From NCBI RefSeq assembly GCF_031583065.1, contig NZ_CP134053.1, positions 3,224,001 through 3,288,000 on the forward strand: a stretch of DNA of 64,000 nt. Reading direction: 5' to 3'. Positions 60,724 through 64,000 of the stretch are shown here, piece after piece. The stretch's first letter is position 1. Each line of letters begins with the position of its first letter. The translations under genes and the position numbers were made by a program. The DNA is from Streptomyces sp. CGMCC 4.7035 (GTDB lineage: Bacteria; Actinomycetota; Actinomycetes; Streptomycetales; Streptomycetaceae). Under the pieces are notes generated by a model. It ran no database searches, had not been told where the DNA came from, and saw nothing but the letters and a program-made list of their open reading frames with translations.

Positions 60724-61611
60724 ATGGCAGACAGAACCACCCAAGACGGCGACGGGATCAGGACATACCCCTTCCCTGTCGATCTGAGCGTCTGCGGCGT
60801 CGGCATGCAGGTGGGACCCATGGATCCCGGCCGTGTCTGGCACGCCGACGGGCCGCTGGAACGCGTCCACCGCATCGACTTCCACGTGGTGATGCTCTTC
60901 AGCGGCGGCCCCGTGACGCACATGGTGGACTTCGCCGAGTACGAGGTGGGCGCCGGTGACCTCTTGTGGATCCGGCCCGGGCAGGTCCACCGCTTCTCCC
61001 GGACGAGCGAGTACCGCGGCACCGTCCTGGCCATGCAGCCCGGCTTCCTGCCGCGCGCCACGGTGGAGGCCACGGGCCTGTACCGCTACGACCTGTCGCC
61101 CCTGCTGCGCCCGGACCCGGACCAGTGCGCCGGCCTCAGGGCCTCGCTCGCGCAGCTGCAACGCGAGTACGAGGACACCACCACGCTGCCGCTGAGCCTG
61201 CACACGGCGGTACTGCGCCACTCCCTGACCGCGTTCCTGCTGCGGCTCGCACATCTCGCGGCGAGCTCGGCCGAGGCGGCCCGCCGGCAGGCCGACACCA
61301 CCTTCACCCGTTTCCGGGATGCGGTCGAGAAGGACTTCGCGACCAACCACAGCGTCAGCGCGTACGCCGACGCCCTCGGCTACTCCCGCCGCACCCTGGT
61401 CCGCGCCGTCCGCGCCGCCACCGGCGAGACGCCCAAGGGCTTCATCGACAAGCGCGTCGTCCTGGAGGCCAAACGCCTGCTCGCCCACACGGACCTGCCG
61501 ATCGGCCGTGTCGGCGTCGCCGTCGGCTTCCCCGACTCGGCGAACTTCTCCAAGTTCTTCCACCAGCACACGGACACGACCCCGGCGGCGTTCCGGGCGG
61601 AGCTGAGATGA
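60724..61611 (+). CDS. AraC-family transcriptional regulator
   Basis: 295 residues; ATG with GAAGGA upstream. An N-terminal cupin (about 40-110, VGAGDLLWIRPGQVHRFSRT) and a C-terminal pair of HTH motifs (SVSAYADALGYSRRTLVRAV; PIGRVGVAVGFPDSANFSKF, then FHQHTDTTPAAFR). The divergent placement makes it a candidate controller of the pentose phosphate operon, possibly sensing a sugar; this is inference from position. Confidence 0.88.
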   Translation: MADRTTQDGDGIRTYPFPVDLSVCGVGMQVGPMDPGRVWHADGPLERVHRIDFHVVMLFSGGPVTHMVDFAEYEVGAGDLLWIRPGQVHRFSRTSEYRGTVLAMQPGFLPRATVEATGLYRYDLSPLLRPDPDQCAGLRASLAQLQREYEDTTTLPLSLHTAVLRHSLTAFLLRLAHLAASSAEAARRQADTTFTRFRDAVEKDFATNHSVSAYADALGYSRRTLVRAVRAATGETPKGFIDKRVVLEAKRLLAHTDLPIGRVGVAVGFPDSANFSKFFHQHTDTTPAAFRAELR

Positions 61612-61619
61612 GAAGAAAA

Positions 61620-61644
61620 GGGGGCGGGCCCTCGGCCCACCCCC
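61620..61644. terminator. Bidirectional hairpin between AraC and GH16 genes
   Basis: GGGGGCGGGCC-CTC-GGCCCACCCCC, 11-bp stem with one mismatch, between the two converging stop codons. Confidence 0.8.
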
Positions 61645-61660
61645 CTCTCGGCGCGTGCTG

Positions 61661-63058
61661 TCAGTGGCCGAAGTCGAACCAGTTCACGTTCACGAAGTCG
61701 TTCGCCTGGCCGCTGGTGAAGGTGAGATAGACGTCATGCGTGCCGGTGACGGAGCTGATGTTCGCCGGGACCGTCCTCCAGCTCTGCCAGCCGCCCGTGT
61801 TGGCCACCGCGAAGCTGCCGATGGGGGAGTTGCTCCGGCTGTCGAGACGCACCTCGACCAGTCCGCTCACCCCGCTCGCCGCACCGCTCGCGACCCGGCC
61901 GTAGAACTGCTTGGCCGCCGTGGAGCCGAAGTTGACGCCCTTGTACAGGGCCCAGTCGCCGTTCGCCAGTGAGCCGATGTCCTGGCCGCCGCCGGTGTCG
62001 GTGGTGGTCTCGGTGCTCACACCGGACTGGCTGTCGTACGACTCGCCCTGGATCGCGCTGTACGCGTCCCGGTTGCCGGAGGGCGGGGTCGTGGTACCGC
62101 TCCCACCGGACTGGAGGACCTGCACGTAGTCGACGACCATCGGGTGGCCGGACTCGGTGCCGCTGTCCAGACCGCCGCCGAGCGCGTCCGGGAAGGCGCC
62201 GCCCATCGCCACGTTCAGGATGACGAAGAAGCCATGGCTCGTGGCATTGGCCCAGGTCGTCGCGTCGACCTGGCTCGACGTGACCGTGTGGTAGTTGACG
62301 CCGTCGACGTAGAAGCGGATCGCCTCGGGGCTCACCGAGCGGTCCCACTCCATGGTGTAGGTGTGGAAGCCGGACTGACACGTCGTGCCCGGACACGCCG
62401 TGTTGTTGCCGATGCCGGTGGTCTCGTTGCACGGGCCGCCCGGGTTGGTGCCGCAGTGCATCGTCGCCCACACCTTGTTCAGGCCCTGGACGTTCTCCAT
62501 GATGTCCAGCTCGCCGACGCCAGGCCAGTTCTGGTAGTTGCCCCGGTAGGGTGCTCCCAGCATCCAGAAGGCCGGCCAGTAGCCCTCGGCGGCGGTGCCG
62601 GTGACGTTCGGCATCTGGAGGCGGGCCTCGACCCGCAGCTTGCCGCCGGACGGGGGCTGGAAGTCGGTGCGGGTGGTCTCGATACGGCCCGAGGTCCAGT
62701 TGCCGGCGGAGTCGCGCAGCGGGGTGATGCGCAGGTTCCCGTTGCCGTCGAGCGAGACGTTGTTCGTGCTTGACGTCATCGTCTCGACCTCGCCGGTACC
62801 CCAGTTGGCGGGGCCGCCCGGATACGAAGTCCCGGTGTCGTACTGCCAGTTGCCGGTGCTGACCCCGGAGCCGGCCGCGCCGTTGAAGTCGTCGAGGAAG
62901 ACCTGGGTCCAGCCCGACGGGGGAGTGGGGGCGGAGGCGTTCGCGGGCAGGGTGACGGCCGTGGCGGCGGCCACGGCCAGACCCATGGTGCCGAGTACGG
63001 CCAGGAGTGCGCGGCGCAGGGAACGGCGTCTTGCGGGTGTGCCGGAAGTTTCGTTCAT
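61661..63058 (-). CDS. Secreted GH16 endo-glucanase-type enzyme with C-terminal CBM6-like domain
   Basis: 465 residues. A signal peptide with twin Arg (RRRSLRRALLAVLGTMG, cleavage near ANASA) is followed by a GH16 domain (about 45-310) with the catalytic GELDIMENV (two Glu and one Asp) and EGYWPAFWMLG, a Gly/Ser/Thr/Pro linker, and a carbohydrate-binding domain (about 330-465, AYSAIQGESYDSQSGV to WFDF). GH16 with this motif usually acts on beta-1,3(-1,4)-glucan such as laminarin. A LacI-type palindrome lies upstream. Confidence 0.92.
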   Translation of the reverse strand: MNETSGTPARRRSLRRALLAVLGTMGLAVAAATAVTLPANASAPTPPSGWTQVFLDDFNGAAGSGVSTGNWQYDTGTSYPGGPANWGTGEVETMTSSTNNVSLDGNGNLRITPLRDSAGNWTSGRIETTRTDFQPPSGGKLRVEARLQMPNVTGTAAEGYWPAFWMLGAPYRGNYQNWPGVGELDIMENVQGLNKVWATMHCGTNPGGPCNETTGIGNNTACPGTTCQSGFHTYTMEWDRSVSPEAIRFYVDGVNYHTVTSSQVDATTWANATSHGFFVILNVAMGGAFPDALGGGLDSGTESGHPMVVDYVQVLQSGGSGTTTPPSGNRDAYSAIQGESYDSQSGVSTETTTDTGGGQDIGSLANGDWALYKGVNFGSTAAKQFYGRVASGAASGVSGLVEVRLDSRSNSPIGSFAVANTGGWQSWRTVPANISSVTGTHDVYLTFTSGQANDFVNVNWFDFGH

Positions 63059-63128
63059 GGGCTGCCTCTTCGTACGGAGTGGGGGTGTGCGGGTGCGTCC
63101 GAGCGCCGGGGAGGTGCACGGATGGTCT

Positions 63129-63142
63129 TGAGAGCGCTCTCA
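63129..63142. promoter_or_regulatory. CebR-like palindrome upstream of the GH16 gene
   Basis: TGAGAGCGCTCTCA is a perfect 14-bp palindrome 70 bases before the start codon. It differs from the streptomycete CebR consensus TGGGAGCGCTCCCA by one symmetric base pair. A related GGAGAGCGCTCCCC occurs at 63258-63271. Confidence 0.78.
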
Positions 63143-63284
63143 GGCCGCGCGGCCAATGTGCTCTCCGGCACTCCAGCCGTCAAGAGGTAAAGCCGAGAAA
63201 GTCCTTTGGCCGTACGGGAGTTCAGGGGATGAAACGGGAGGCGTGCGGCGCGCTGCCGGAGAGCGCTCCCCGCCTTCCGGTCCG

Positions 63285-63518
63285 CTGTACGGCTGGGGCT
63301 GCTGCTGCTGCGTGTCGGTGTCCGGCGTACGGCTGGGGCTGCTGCGTTTCCGTGTCCGCCGTACGGCCGGGGCTGCTGCGTGTCCGTGTCCGTGTCCGCC
63401 GTACGGACGGGAGTTGCGTGTCCGTGTCCGCCCTACGGCCGGGAGCCGCGATTCCGTGTCCGCCGCGCGGCAAGGGCTGTTCGCAGTCCGTGTCCGTCCG
63501 ACGGTGCGGTCCGTCCGC
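63285..63518. repeat. Degenerate 32-41-bp tandem array
   Basis: Six to seven units built on CGTACGGCYGGGGCTGCTGC followed by one to three GTGTCC words and TCCGC. No gene uses the region; the CGTACG cores make short self-complementary sites. It fills most of the gap between the GH16 promoter and the partial IclR gene. Confidence 0.85.
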
Positions 63519-63584
63519 CGCGGGTGAGGGGGACCGGCTGCCCCGGTCGGCCGCTTGAGCCCGCCGCGCCCGCGCGCGACGCGC

Positions 63585-64000
63585 TCAGTGTGACTGCGGC
63601 TGCCATCCCAGCGCCCGCGAGATCCCCCGCGCCGCGACCCGTACCGCCGGGATCAACCCCGGCACCTGTGCTCCGAGCCGGGGCACGACGACCGACACCG
63701 CCGCCGTCACCGCGCCCTCCCGTCCGCGTACCGGGGCCGCCACCGACAGCGCGTCGTCGGTGACCTGACGGCTGCTCACCGCCACGCCAGAGCGCCGCAC
63801 CTCGGCCAGCTCCCGGCGCAGTCGCCCCGGATCCGTGATGGTGTGCGGGGTGAACGCGGCCAGCGGCCCGTCGCAGTACTCCTCCTGGAACGCCTGGTCG
63901 CTGTGGGCCAGCAGCGCGAGCCCCACCCCGGTGGCGTGCAGCGGCCAGCGCGCGCCGACCCGGATGTGCACGCCGACGGCCGAGCGCCCGGAGATCCACT
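63585..64000 (-). CDS. IclR-family regulator, 5' end outside the window
   Basis: The 138 codons visible form the IclR effector-binding domain: SGRSAVGVHIRVGARWPLHA, TGVGLALLAHSD, then TDPGRLRRELAEVRRSGVAVS and a C-terminal AAPVRGREGAVTAAVSVVVP. The frame is open through base 64000; the helix-turn-helix lies beyond. A GTG at 63971 is an internal codon, not the start. Target genes are unknown. Confidence 0.85.
   Translation of the reverse strand, partial: WISGRSAVGVHIRVGARWPLHATGVGLALLAHSDQAFQEEYCDGPLAAFTPHTITDPGRLRRELAEVRRSGVAVSSRQVTDDALSVAAPVRGREGAVTAAVSVVVPRLGAQVPGLIPAVRVAARGISRALGWQPQSH

Overview
The window is high-GC DNA with strong third-position GC bias, many GTG starts, frequent 4-base ATGA/GTGA start/stop overlaps and long antisense open frames. 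Gene content (SpoIIE-type phosphatases, DUF2690-type HTH protein, OpcA next to Zwf, LysX-like membrane protein, secreted GH16 with CBM) points to a Streptomyces chromosome. From memory, the gene order resembles the S. coelicolor region around SCO6589 to SCO6663. No rRNA, tRNA, CRISPR array, prophage or intact insertion sequence was seen.

Bases 1-12.7k: a 1,152-residue hybrid kinase/response-regulator/SpoIIE phosphatase faces a minus-strand set of a GAF-SpoIIE-HATPase phosphatase and a sugar ABC transporter (ATPase with an apparent CTG start, permease, lipoprotein). Behind it lie remnants of a Gfo/Idh/MocA dehydrogenase, a TnpB gene and a LacI regulator, which looks like an eroded sugar locus. 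Bases 12.7k-28.9k: serine hydrolase lipoprotein, EF-G paralogue with a possible leader peptide, SH3 protein, HTH membrane protein, LysX/MprF-like protein, a permease pair with a His-rich loop, a repeat-rich secreted protein, a TetR/MFS pair with a clear double operator, an MBL hydrolase and a LigD-type phosphoesterase.

Bases 28.9k-37.6k hold the most interesting locus: RpiB-like protein, CDP-alcohol phosphotransferase, BchC-like dehydrogenase, a PTPS homologue that has lost its catalytic residues, GT4 glycosyltransferase, methyltransferase, UPF0104 membrane protein, creatininase-family hydrolase and a GTP cyclohydrolase II with the Tyr-to-Met change linked to formylated-pyrimidine (FAPy) formation. 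Together they look like an uncharacterised pathway from GTP to a glycosylated, methylated and possibly membrane-linked product. Bases 37.7k-42.0k: a tightly overlapped operon of ornithine-cyclodeaminase-like, FAD oxidase and two saccharopine-dehydrogenase-like genes.

Bases 42.1k-51.3k: serine hydrolase, TetR/MFS pair with a double operator, PPOX oxidoreductase, and a quinate/shikimate catabolic cluster (MHS transporter, TetR, shikimate dehydrogenase, dehydroshikimate dehydratase fused to an HPPD-like domain). Bases 51.5k-60.6k: a seven-gene minus-strand pentose phosphate operon tkt-tal-zwf-opcA-pgi-gnd-histidine phosphatase, divergent from an AraC regulator. The end holds a GH16 glucanase with a CebR-like palindrome and a partial IclR regulator. 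A window-wide oddity is short tandem repeats lying at or just past gene stop codons.
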